64,000 nucleotides of DNA. Origin: Schistocerca nitens. Lineage: Eukaryota; Arthropoda; Insecta; Orthoptera; Acrididae. Under the pieces are notes generated by a model. It had not been told where the DNA came from, searched no databases, and saw only the letters and a program-made list of their open reading frames with translations. The position numbers were made by a program, and so were the translations under genes. Every line of letters begins with the position of its first letter. Position 1 is the first letter of the stretch. The DNA is taken from assembly GCF_023898315.1 (NCBI RefSeq), contig NC_064622.1, positions 169,218,178 through 169,282,177 of the forward strand. The letters are read 5' to 3'. Shown in pieces: positions 1 through 9,245 of this stretch.

Positions 1-30
1 TTTTCACTTTATAATAACTGAATTTCTTTT

Positions 31-865
31 CGTGATCCGTCAAACTTACTGCATTACATCAAATTACGTAAAACATTGCATGAAATTTTAAAGAATTGCG
101 GAGATAGATGCGCAATGCGTAACCTTTGCGTATGGTTCATTTTTGCTCATGCATTGCTGAGAATGAAATGTAGGTAACGCATCTAAATTTTATTTAAAAT
201 TGAGAGCTAGATGATATCTCATTTCATTCTCTAGTTATTGGGTTTTGTATCCGCTAGACAGTTACACGCGACACGACTAGTTCTGTCCAGGCGGACTTGC
301 CGGTTGCTACGTAATACTTATTACCCGATCGTAAGAAAACTATTGCCGGCCGCGGTGGTCTAGCGGTTCTGGCGCTGCAGTCCGGAACCGCGGGACTGCT
401 ACGGTCGCAGGTTCGAATCCTGCCTTGGGCATGGGTGTGTGTGATGTCCTTAGGTTAGTTAGGTTTAAGTAGTTCTAAGTTCTAGGGGACTTATGACCTA
501 AGATGTTGGGTCCCATAGTGCTCAGAGCCATTTGAGCCATAAGAAAACTATTAGGTGAACTAATTTGATTTTATCGTATCTTACGATCTGATACTTTCGA
601 TCGAAAAAAAAAATTTATTTACGTTATATGCCATAGTTACTGTGCTGCATAAAATTGAGTAAAACACAGCGCGAAATTTGCAGAGGCAGAAACGCAATGC
701 GTAAATCTTGCGGATGACTGATTTTAGCTCTTACATTGCAGCAAATGAAATGTAGAGAAGAAACAGAAATTTTATTTGAAATTAAGAGCAGAAGGATATC
801 TAATTTCATTTTCGAGTTGTTAGATTTTATATCCGAAAGACAGTCGCCCGTGACTCGCCCATTCA
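31..865. repeat. Diverged duplication, two units split by a SINE
   Basis: A unit at about 31-275 recurs at about 622-865 in the same orientation. Shared landmarks include CGCAATGCGTAA (near 111 and 693), GAATGAAATGTAG/CAAATGAAATGTAG, and a segment ending in TTTATATCCG. Identity is roughly 70 percent with small indels. The SINE at 345-539 lies between the units and explains most of their spacing. No reading frame is shared, so this is non-coding repeated DNA of unknown family. Confidence 0.7.
345..539 (+). mobile_element. tRNA-derived SINE (type 1), full length
   Basis: This is the reference copy of the commonest repeat here. A tRNA-like head carries a pol III A box near 358-372 and the B box GGTTCGAATCC at 411-421. 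The body that follows has the hallmark steps TGTGTGATGTCCTTAGG, TAGTTCTAAGTTCTAGGGG and CATAGTGCTCAGAGCCA. It is flanked by a perfect 13-bp TSD (TAAGAAAACTATT, 332-344 and 540-552), which fixes both ends. Such elements are non-autonomous, transcribed by RNA polymerase III and mobilised by a partner LINE. It encodes no protein. Confidence 0.93.
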
Positions 866-1050
866 CGACCTTGCGTATCGCGAATCACGTGGTCATAAGA
901 ATGGTCGTATCTCGTAAACGGTTCAAGATACCTAAACTAGTTTTCTTTTTCTTTCTACAGACATCTGTAGCTCTGTTTGAATACCCCAGTGACGCGTAGT
1001 ATACATGTGGGCAACAGCGTAGCAGGATGTGTATACACGGCCGCAGCAGT

Positions 1051-1253
1051 TCAAAATGGTTCAAATGGCTCAGAGCACTATGGGACTTGACATCTGAGGT
1101 CATCAATTCGCTAGACTTAGAACTACTTAAACCTTACTAACCTAAGGACATCACATACATCCATGCCCGAGGCAGGATTCGAACCTGCGACTGTAGCAGC
1201 AGCGCGGTTCCGGGCTGAAGCGCCTAGAACCGCTCGGCCACAACGGCCTGCGA
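1051..1253 (-). mobile_element. tRNA-derived SINE (type 1)
   Basis: This reverse-orientation copy reads from its 3' end (TTCAAATGGCTCAGAGCAC) to the tRNA-like head at 1180-1253. The B-box complement GGATTCGAACC is intact. The TSD CGCAGCAGT is at 1042-1050 and 1254-1262. The head has CAGCAGCGCGG instead of the commoner CGGTCGCGCGG, a subfamily variant also seen at 2.8 and 16.6 kb. Confidence 0.93.
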
Positions 1254-1359
1254 CGCAGCAGTGAAAGGGTTTAATTATAAAATTTACATATATTTTAACA
1301 GTTTAGTTTATACATATAATTTTAAAAATTGAGGCAACCACAGCTAAAATAGATACTCT

Positions 1360-1516
1360 GTGGCAATCTGTAACCACTCCCCACACCATGTCTCATCACT
1401 TATAAACACCAGAAGATGCAACTGAAAAGTTGCGAAAACGGTCGTGTGGGTCTGTAATTGACTTGAATAAATACAGCTATAGCGGACTATTGGACTTTTC
1501 ATTCAGTTTTATATTT
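1360..1516 (+). repeat. Solo arm of the 30-kb fold-back repeat family
   Basis: The segment matches the right arm of the fold-back element at 30089-30640: CACACCATGTCTCAT.., GATGCAACT.., AAATAAATACAGCTA and GGACTTTTCATTCAGTTTTA occur in the same order. There is no opposing arm nearby, so this is a single arm, either from a deleted fold-back copy or a separate family member. Non-coding. Confidence 0.7.
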
Positions 1517-1664
1517 CTCATATTAACACCTTTATTAAGAAACTAATTACTGTATCAATTGTCAATCAGTCATGTCAACTTACATACATAAAATTAATAT
1601 ATACATGCATGCATTCCCAAAGGAACAGGCATTGCGGCGACTACAGACGTTATGAAATACATGA

Positions 1665-2312
1665 AACATATTCGCAGCTGCGAATATGGACAACCATCAG
1701 CAGTAGAATGGAATCAGAACAATGAAAATTTGTGCTCGAGCGGGACTCGAACCCGGATATTCCGCTTATCGCGAGCTGTCACTTTTTTTTCGTTGATCTC
1801 ATTTTGTTCGTATTTGTTCGTTGGATATGTTCGGGACGAACGTCCCATCACACCAGTTAAGGTTCATCGTTGATCCGTTAGCTCAATTTTTTTTATTACA
1901 GTGGGCAGCTAAGCCTCTGACCGAACACGCTGAGCTACCGTGCCGGCATCATTTGGCTATCGGTGCACGACCCGACGCCGCACGAAAAATACCATATGCT
2001 GTCAACTATGCGCAGAAATATCGTATTTCTCTGCCGATACTCGGCAAGCGGCTTTCAAGTACAACGTCTGACCTGTAAGGGAATATACGTAATGGATGTA
2101 CGAGTACAGTTTGTAGACGCATGCTTGACGACGTATGGAAGTATGGGTGTGGCGGAAGTCTTGCACGGATAGCAAAATGGTAGGTCGACTGTTGGTGACT
2201 AGCGGGAAATCCGGGTTCGAGTCCCAGTCTGGCACAAATTTTCATAGTCGTCATTTGATTCTACATCTGAAGGTTGTCCTTATTCGCGATTGCGAATACA
2301 TTCCGCAGTGCC
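1665..2312. repeat. Inverted pair of tRNA-like SINE arms
   Basis: The left arm at about 1665-1780 and the right arm at about 2190-2312 are inverted copies of one another. Both contain a tRNA-like B box (GGACTCGAACCCGGAT on the left, ATCCGGGTTCGAGTCC on the right), then AAAATTTGTGC/GCACAAATTTTCAT, then a GGACAACC step and ATTCGC..GCGAAT. The spacer of about 400 bp resembles nothing else here. The pair could be two tRNA-derived SINEs inserted head to head or a fold-back element that captured one. These are not functional tRNAs: they are flanked by SINE body, not by a foldable acceptor stem. Confidence 0.65.
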
Positions 2313-2445
2313 GTAGCTTTTTCGTTTATCTCAGCCAGCGTCAATAGTATCGTTGGTGTGTGTCGTTACGTGTTGACGTGAACGTTTAAGTTTAGTTCCT
2401 TTGTTCGTTTTATTTCGTTTTTGTCACTGTTAAAATGCTAACCAT

Positions 2446-3655
2446 TTAAGAACGTATGTTTTTAGTCGAACAAGTGTTCGAAGCTGGCGCTAAAAACACA
2501 ATTTCAGTTCGTCAAACATTTAATTCAGCTTTCCCGGAGACAACACTCCCACATCGCGATACTGTGCGATATTTGATTAATTCAGTGACAGACGCACCGT
2601 GAATTGGTCGTCCTAGCATTTTAAAAATGCTTCAAATGGTTCTAAGCACTATGGGACTTAACACCTGAGGTCATCAGTCCCCTATAATTAGAACTACTTA
2701 AACCTAACTAAGCTAAGGACATCACACACATTCATGCCCGAGGCAGGATTCGAACTTGCGACCGTAGCAGCAGCAGTGTTCCGGACTGAGGAGCCTAGAA
2801 CGGCTCCTAGCGTTCTGTCTGAGCATAAACTACTCGATATTTTCGATAAAATGTCCATGAGTCCGAGCAAGTCAGTAAGAAAACTTGCCTAGAAAATCGA
2901 CGTTAGTGTCGGAACGGCCCACAGAGCTGTAAGGAAAAAATTAGAACTTCTCCCATACAAAGTGACATTCATAGGAGAACTTGTGCTAAGTGAAATACTG
3001 ATCAAAGCAAGGGACTGCATTATTGTCAATGGTTCAAAAATTTCGTTCAACAAAATGGAAGGGTTATTCTTAATGAAACGTTTTTCACTGATGAGGCGTG
3101 GTTTCATTTATCCGGGTACATGAACTCGCCAAATTCTCGTATGTGAAGTACTGCAAATCCATTCTGTATTCATGAGGAACCACTTCATTATGTGAAAATA
3201 GGAGTTTGTATTGCAATTTGTAGACGTTGTATTGTGGGTCCCTTATTTTTCAACGAAACAACAAACGCACAACGATGGTGCAGTGATATTCTGTACCCAT
3301 TCATAGGAGAAGTGAAATACTGAACGGTTATTTTCAGCAAAATGGCGCACCCGCGCATACAGCTCGCATTTCAGTGTCACTGCTTGCTGATGTTTTTGGT
3401 GCCCGCATAATATCACAGCGACTTTGGCCTCCACGATCGCCTGACCTAACACCACCTGACTTTTTCTTCTGGGACGCAGCGAAAGCAACTGTCTATAAAA
3501 ATTGTTCAAAATCCATCGATGAATTGAAAATTGCAATATCCACTTTCACTGCTTCCGTTACAGAAGAATGTTACAGCTTTTGTTTGGAAACATGATTAGA
3601 CGAACTGAATAGTGTATTCAACAACAGGGGGGACACGTTCAATATTTAATATGAA
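2446..3655 (+). pseudogene. Mariner-related DDE transposase, broken
   Basis: Conceptual reading across frames gives an N-terminal helix-turn-helix region (around 2450-2600), FTDEAWFHLSGYMNSPN (first catalytic D, about 3087), QQNGAPAHTARIS (about 3337) and WPPRSPDLTPPDFFFW (about 3425-3470). This order fits the IS630/Tc1/mariner superfamily, with 38 residues between the second and third catalytic positions by my count. The second catalytic Asp is Asn (QQNGA), so even the coding remnant should be inactive. Several frameshifts and stops, plus the SINE at 2621-2805, break it. CCGCAGTGCCGTA near 2301 and its inverted match near 3755 suggest remains of terminal repeats. Confidence 0.8.
2621..2805 (-). 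mobile_element. tRNA-derived SINE inside mariner-like gene
   Basis: This type 1 copy is inserted in the N-terminal part of the mariner-related pseudogene. The TSD is CCTAGCATT (2612-2620) against CCTAGCGTT (2806-2814), one mismatch. Removing the insert rejoins the transposon sequence, so the SINE is younger than its host. Confidence 0.9.
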
Positions 3656-3792
3656 AATTTGTAAGGAAAAAGGAATATTCGATAAATTAATAACTTGTAT
3701 TTCACTGAGTTCCATTTCGGTATATTCACTGCGGCACACGGCACGCGCAGCTATCATACGGCACTGCGGAGAGACTTTTTGAACACATCGTA

Positions 3793-4138
3793 TGTCACAG
3801 AGGGATGTACTTCGGGCAAGTGAGCGACTGTTTGTTTACTCTTAGGACAGTGTATCTTTGACATGTTGTGGCTCTGAGCACTATGGGACTCAACTGCTGA
3901 GGTCATTAGTCCCCTAGAACTTAGAACTAGTTAAACCTAACTAACCTAAGGACATCACAAACATCCATGCCCGAGGCAGGATTCGAACCTGCGACCGTAG
4001 CGGTCTTGCGGTTCCAGACTGCAGCGCCTTTAACCGCACGGCCACTTCGGCCGGCTGACATGTTGTATTGTATGTTCTGTGACTATGTAATAAAGTGTTG
4101 TTAGACTGCTAATCACTGCTCTACTGTGATTCACGACA
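3793..4138 (+). repeat. Probable 5' LTR of a BEL/Pao-like element
   Basis: The segment starts TGTCAC and ends ACGACA, giving a TG..CA boundary. It holds a polyadenylation-like AATAAA near 4089 and ends 8 bases before a primer-binding-site-like motif. A SINE occupies 3870-4055, so the original LTR would be only about 150 bp, short for the class. No second LTR was found, so both ends are inferred. Confidence 0.4.
3870..4055 (-). mobile_element. tRNA-derived SINE in the LTR
   Basis: Type 1 SINE with an 11-bp perfect TSD, TGACATGTTGT, at 3859-3869 and 4056-4066. It lacks the outermost 3' bases of the consensus, starting at GGCTCTGAGCAC. Confidence 0.92.
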
Positions 4139-4146
4139 TAAGAATT

Positions 4147-4164
4147 TGGTGCCCAAACCCGGGA
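4147..4164 (+). promoter_or_regulatory. Primer-binding-site-like motif
   Basis: TGGTGCCCAAACCCGGGA lies just downstream of the proposed LTR. Motifs of the form TGGTGCC..AAACCCGGGA are typical minus-strand primer-binding sites (complement of a tRNA 3' end) in insect LTR retrotransposons. Its position before a Gag-like frame supports this. I did not match it to a specific tRNA. Confidence 0.5.
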
Positions 4165-4583
4165 GACAATTTCCACGATTACCGTTGTGAAACACGAATT
4201 TTGGAGGCACGCCACGCGGCAATACCACGAGGGGGTTTACTGCAGCGATTTGTCACACCACGCAAGAAGCTCTTCGACGACAACCGCCTGCATACACAGC
4301 TAAGTTCAGTTGAATTATCACACGACATGTTTTGTAGTGCCATTTGTAAAGGCAACTTATCACATTATTGCCGCTCTGTACTGCTATTGTAGCTGTTCGA
4401 TTAGCGCTTTAACGAATTATCAGATCCTACGCTACGCCTGTTGGTTGTTTATGACTAGTGCTGCCATCTAGCGACCATCAATTGAACTACTTCGACTAGC
4501 GATCCAAAGATAACACCTTACTAGGACCAGCTGATCGCCAGCCGACACTGCTTTAAACTTTGGAGTAATCGGACGGAACGGAC

Positions 4584-4826
4584 ATGCCAGACCACAAACC
4601 AGAAGCACAGTTACACTCTCGAAAGAGAAAACGTATGAGAGAAAGAGCAAACATCACGCGACTCGTAGCGGAAGTTGCAAGGTTGTCAGACACATCGGAA
4701 ATCGCGGATTACAAATATTACAGTGTCAGATTGGGAAGCGTTCTGAGCCGCCTCGTTAAATTAGATGAGGATATTCACGAGTTGTTAGACGATGACGAAT
4801 ACGAAGATGATGTTCTTAAAAGCTAA
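4584..4826 (+). pseudogene. BEL/Pao-like Gag, N-terminal fragment
   Basis: An 80-residue frame opens MPDHKPEAQLHSRKRKRMRE and ends in a very acidic stretch (LLDDDEYEDDVL) before a stop. A basic start, an ITRLVAEVA segment, helical heptads and an acidic LLDD.EYE end resemble the N-terminus of BEL/Pao Gag proteins (DUF1759-type region). Full Gag proteins are several hundred residues and are followed by protease, RT, RNase H and integrase; none of these follows. About 12 bases after the stop comes GACTTTTTGAACACTCCGTA, resembling the end of the mariner-like element near 3.78 kb, so the rest was probably lost or replaced. Confidence 0.5.
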
Positions 4827-5084
4827 GTTTATATAGACACCGCGACTTTTTGAACACTCCGTATATTCAATTTAGTTACGGTTACCATCATTGTAAGTCA
4901 AAAGGCTATAGGCCACCACATTGTAGGACATGACATAGTTCGACATGTGCAGCCACTGCTGCAGTCATTTTGTTATTATTTTAACAACGGGTTGCTTAAG
5001 ATTTTCAGTATGGCCTTCGTATTTGTAGCTCCAGTCAGTCAAGCGTTATTCTCTTTTGATAATTCCTCCGCACGGCTATTTCAT

Positions 5085-5425
5085 TACGGCACTGCGATTA
5101 CGCGCGCACACGAAGCCCGGTCGTGGCCGAGCAGGTGTGTCGTGTGCTGGGCAGGCTAGGCCAGGAGCCGTGCCGGCGGGCGACGCTTCTAGATGGTGGC
5201 GGCCGCGCAGGACGTCTGACGTCTTTTGTGCTGGCCGGCGCGCAGTTTGTATTCCGGCGACGGCCGATAAATCTCGGGAGCACGTGTCGCTCGCGGCACA
5301 ATCGCCTTGCGCCGGCCCCCTCCCCTGTCCCGCTCTGCACGCTTTTTGTCTGTCCTTTCGCAGCGGTGAGGGAACCACCCCGGCGCGGGACGAGTCACCG
5401 GGGGCAGGCGCGCGGGATGGATGGG
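5085..5425. other. GC- and CpG-rich island
   Basis: This stretch is clearly richer in G+C and CpG than its AT-rich surroundings, with GGCGGCCGCGC, GGCCGGCGCGC and CGGCGACGGCCG. Long overlapping frames exist on both strands, as expected of GC-rich DNA; none resembles a known protein. It could be a promoter-associated CpG island, a GC-rich 5' exon or a fragment of a GC-rich repeat. Similar islands occur at 27.5, 44.0 and 49.8 kb. Confidence 0.55.
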
Positions 5426-5756
5426 CGAGGAATGCCAACTGAGGCCTGCTGCCTGTCCATTTGCGACAGCCAAACACACTGATCGAGAGTGTAAAATGAG
5501 CACCTCTGAGGACGCGGCTAGAAGTACTATATTTGTATGGGGCTCGGCAGAGGACAATAAAGACGATGGATGTTTCAGAGCTCAGAATAAGAACCACATA
5601 CTGGCCATTAGAACTACAATGCGTGACAGAAAATGTGGAGCAGTCAGAAGAAATACTTGTATGCCAAAGGAACTTTGTACACGCACACCTCATCGTCTGG
5701 TATGTAGATGATCGGAGTAGCAATACTCTTTGAGAAGTAGAACGGCTACAAGAGTT

Positions 5757-6970
5757 CATTAATATTGTTCCTTTTTAGTGTTGTTACCAGGCATGATAGG
5801 ATACACAACGGGCGTAAACAGCGTCATATTTTGACTAATCACTGTCAAGGAAGGAAGAAAGGAAGCTTGAGTTTAACGTCCCGACGACATCGAGGTCATT
5901 AGAGACGGAGGGCAAACTCGGATGGTGTCAAGGGTGGGGAAGGAAATCAGTCGTGACCTTTCAAAGAAACCATCCCGGCATTTGCCTGGAGCGATTTAGG
6001 GAAATCACGGAAAACCTAAATCTTGATGGGCGGACACGAGTTTGAACGATCGTCCTCCAGAATGCGAGTCCATTGTGCTAACTAATGTGGCACCTCGCTC
6101 GGTGTCACTGTGAAGGGCGCGGATATGCTGTGTACTCGTGAGGCAGCATCAGCAGCACCTGACAAAGTTTGGAAGTCATCGTTGGCCTCCAATTGTCTCG
6201 TGCCGTATCCAGTTCTGTGGGGCATTCGGCTTCGACAGTCGCCCATTGCTGGACTCCATCGGACCCTGAGGGCAGCCATACTCATCATCAACCACGCCTG
6301 ACCACCACAGCGGAAGGTCGCCGTATTTTGCACCAAGCACATCGCAGTCGCTTCCCATCTGTGCCTGCTACAGGAGAACTGTAATGGATTCCCTGCGTCA
6401 TTGGTCGGAGACCAGCAGCAGCCGTACTAAAGAATTACTGTTCAGTTACTAGGCTGTTATTAACGCTGTAAAACGGTTGCATCTGGAGTGGAGCCATGAC
6501 CGCGAAGCACGGGATGCCGATCAGTGGCGTCGCGTTGCATGCAGCGATGAATCGAGGTGCTGTGCCGTCCCAAATGACCATAGACGGCGAATATGGCAGC
6601 CATTTGGGGAGAGGTCTCATTCATCCCACGTTTTATAGAACCATACCGTTGTTACTCGTGGAACCATGGAGTAGTGACTAATCTGGTATAACTTCAGGTA
6701 ATTACTGGTAGTGATTGAGAGGTCTGACGACACAACAGTACGTGACTGCCACCGCATATCCTCATGTGTTGCCATTAACAAGGTGCCATTTTTCAGCAGA
6801 ACAATGCTCGAGCAAGAATGACATGTGTCTCTATGAATGGTCTGTGTGCTATTCAGGCACTCCAATGGCCAGCAAGGTCCACAAATTTCTTCCCTATAGA
6901 ACATGTGTGGGACCAGTCAGCTTAGACTTCAACTCTGTCCCAGTTTTGCATCACCCCAGTTCCCAGAACT
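5757..6970 (+). pseudogene. Tc1-like transposase, broken (copy 1)
   Basis: The upstream part (GTTGTTACCAGGCATGAT, then AATCACTGT) matches the start of the Tc1 relic at 59441-59697, so they are one family. Downstream, RLHLEWSHDREARDADQWRR and VACSDESRCCAV (about 6477-6560) contain the first catalytic Asp. DNARA-like codons (about 6808) and SLEHVWDQSA-like codons (about 6900) mark the other two catalytic blocks. Stops and frameshifts are frequent, and a second type of SINE is inserted at 5851-6104. The next Tc1 begins almost immediately after. Confidence 0.75.
5851..6104 (-). mobile_element. tRNA-derived SINE (type 2)
   Basis: In its own orientation this element starts with a tRNA-like head (CCGAGCGAGGTGCCAC, B box near 6040-6052). 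It then runs through GATTTCCCTAAATCGCTCC, GCCGGGATGGTTTC and a GTTTAACGTC/CTTCC-rich 3' end. It is unrelated in body to the type 1 SINEs. The TSD TCACTGT(C/G)AAGG, at 5839-5850 and 6105-6116, shows insertion into the Tc1 leader. Other copies are at 26.5, 29.5 and 61.4 kb. Confidence 0.88.
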
Positions 6971-7168
6971 CCTGAAGATAGACGTTGACTGTGGATATTG
7001 TATCACAGGCACAGTCCCTTTGACTGTTCAGAGCTATCACTAAACCCGCCCAAAGATGTAAACAACCACGCATGAGCAGCGCCTATTAGACGGAGGGTGT
7101 CCGACAATCGATCAGTTCCAGTCATTCCAGGAACGAGGTACACGGCTCGTGTTGTCTGTAGTTCAACC

Positions 7169-8120
7169 ATGCCTAGACGGTCAATACCGCGGTTCGATCC
7201 CGTCCGCATTGTTACTTTGTGCCAGGAAGGGCTTTCAACGAGGGAATTGTCCAGGCGTCTTGGAGTGAACCAAAGCGATGTTGTTCGGACATGGAGGAGA
7301 TACAGAGATGCAGGAACAGTAGATGACAGCCTCGCTCAGGAGCCAAAGAGCTACTACTGCTGTGGATGACCGCTACCTACGGATTGTGGCTCGGAACAAT
7401 CCTGAGAGCAACGCCACCATGTTGAATGATGTCGTGTTACGACTCAGACTGTGCGCAATAGGCTACGTAATGCGCAACTACAGTCCCGCCGTCCATGGCG
7501 ATGTAAATCTTTGCACCCACGACACCATGCAGCGTGGTACATTTGGGCCCAACAACATGCTGCATGGACTCCTCAGGATTGGCATCACGTTTTCTTCACC
7601 GATGAGTATCGCATATGGCTTCAATCAGAAAGTCGTCGGAGACGTGTTTGGAGGCAACCCGGTCTGGCTGAACGCCTTAGACGCACTGTACAGCGAGTGC
7701 AGCAAGGTGGAGGTTCCCTGCTGTTTTGGGGTGGCATTATGTGGGGCCAACGTACGCCGCAGGTGGTCATCTAAGGCGCCATAACTCCTGTACGATACGT
7801 GAATGCCATCCTCCGACCGACAGTGCAACCATATCGGCAGCAAGATAATGCCCGCCTGCTTACAGAGAAAGTTGCTACTGCTTGTCTTCGTGATTGCCAA
7901 ATCGTAGCTTGGTCAACAAGGTTGATGGGTCTCTCCCCAGTTGAGAACGTTTGGAACATTGTGGGTAGGCCTCTCCATCCGGCTCGGAATTTTGACGCTC
8001 TAACAATTGGACAGCATTTGGCACTATACCCCTCATCAGTAAATCCAACAACTCTATCAGTCAATGCCAAGCCGAACAACTGCTTGAATAATGGCTAGAA
8101 GTGGACAAGTGCGTTATTGT
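7169..8120 (+). pseudogene. Tc1-like transposase, broken (copy 2)
   Basis: From the ATG at 7169 (MPRRSIPRFDPVRIV) the frame holds the first helix-turn-helix (ELSRRLGVNQSDVVRTW). It then shifts at about 7330 and returns by about 7451 (VRNRLRNAQLQSRRP). HHVFFTDEYRIWLQ carries the first catalytic Asp. There is one in-frame TAA at 7772, then YVNAILRPTVQPYRQQDNAR (second Asp) and LSPVENVWNIV (Glu). Compared with the intact copy at 56-57 kb, about eight residues are missing between QPY and QQDNAR, suggesting a deletion or recombination join there. The leader begins near 7010 and the 3' untranslated part runs to about 8440. Confidence 0.85.
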
Positions 8121-8122
8121 CT

Positions 8123-8173
8123 TGCTCAATTCGTGATACCAAATTGTAACAATTTGGTATTACGAATTGAGCA
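8123..8173. repeat. 25-bp near-perfect inverted repeat
   Basis: The left arm 8123-8147 (TGCTCAATTCGTGATACC, then AAATTGT) and right arm 8149-8173 match at 24 of 25 positions around a single central base. It lies in the 3' untranslated part of Tc1 copy 2, at the edge of a fold-back insertion. It looks like a snap-back duplication of element sequence made during insertion or repair, not a transcription terminator. Confidence 0.8.
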
Positions 8174-8176
8174 GTC

Positions 8177-8290
8177 GTTGACAAACTGCCTGTTGGCTTC
8201 TATCTCGCGTTCTTCGGCCGATATTTGTCAGATTATCGGACAACCGTCAGACAAATAGTCCGAGACAGAAGACAACAGGGAATATGTCAG
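8177..8290. mobile_element. Small fold-back element, deleted relative of the 39.7-kb one
   Basis: The ends GACAAACTGCCTGTTGGCTTC and CCGAGACAGAAGACAACAGG are diverged inverted copies. They match the ends of the fold-back at 39671-39965 (GACAAACTGCCTATTGGC and GCCAATAGGCAGTTTGTC), including the inner step TTCGGCCGA. The long central arms of that copy are missing. It interrupts the Tc1 3' tail, which resumes at about 8297 with AGTTCTTTCTCTTGA. Confidence 0.65.
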
Positions 8291-8892
8291 TTCGTAAAGT
8301 TCTTTCTCTTGACTAAATCATCCAATTTTTCTGAAATTGTAATCATTTGTTTGCCTGCACATATACATCACATCTACCGATTTACGTCCCATTCGGATAA
8401 CTCCTTCGTGGTGCGTCGTATATTTTTTGTGTTATAGTGTATTTTACATACGTGTAGAGCCTGGACCTCCAGACTGCCTGTTATTTACTGAAGATGTTTT
8501 GGCCTTGTTTGAGATTTGACCGAAACTGGTGGACTCTAGATATGGAGGCCCCCCAGGCCCAGAGCCCATGGCGGGCCGTCCCTCCGCCCCCCTGTAAGTC
8601 TGCCATTGATACAAGGTTAATCATGTAATTCCAAAACTACATAAACAACGAAGTCTAATAACAACATTATTCGCATTTTTTGCATTTTTGTCTTAGAATA
8701 TGTATGACAGCGAATCATGCATATTCAAAAAGAAAGAGGCAAAATATTTTTATAGTTATTAAATGCTGTTCTAAAAACAATTGCTTAAAGGGATTTTAAA
8801 TGAAAATGAAGAAGTACTTCTAAGTGCTGCAAGTGAAAGAAGACTACTAAAATAATACGAATGAAGAGAACATCTTGGATAAGACAGATACA

Positions 8893-9245
8893 GGGTTATT
8901 CATAAGTACCTGAGAGATTCCAGAAAACGAATGAAAATTACAACACATACAGAGAATTGACATTTCAGTGGATAGAGCTTCTTTGCAAGTTTCCATTCGT
9001 AATAGATGTAGACAAATCACCCGCTCCGTTTTGTCTCATCGAATTAGTTCGTGCTTGTAGATAAGCAGCCCAGTGAACAAGTTATGGATTATCAGCTGCA
9101 CATGGGCAGAAAAGGTCAAACAAATGAATCTGTTGTAAACCGCCACTTGCACAGCATGTTCGGTATGGGCACCGGAGACGTCGACGAGATGGTGCATCCG
9201 TAAAATGACGTGTTGGTCGCAGCAGTTCTAGTGGAATCTGACATT
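8893..9245 (-). pseudogene. Mariner-related transposase C-terminus
   Basis: Read on the minus strand, 9240 down to about 9050 encodes a C-terminal segment (CCDQHVILRMHHLVDVSGAH, then TEH.VQVAVYNR). The 3' part of the + strand relic at 12430-12610 encodes nearly the same peptide, so these are two copies of one family. GGGTTATTCATAAGTACCTG at 8893-8912 is probably the outer terminal repeat. The catalytic part is missing or unrecognisable. Confidence 0.65.

Noticed and set aside
411-421. tRNA-like B boxes (here and about 15 other places) as functional tRNA genes
   Set aside because: They lie in SINE heads with conserved SINE bodies and TSDs; no complete cloverleaf with a paired acceptor stem and sensible anticodon loop was evident.
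5076-5759. 227-codon minus frame across the GC-rich island
   Set aside because: Frames are open on both strands in GC-rich DNA; no domain, and it continues unchanged into AT-rich transposon sequence.
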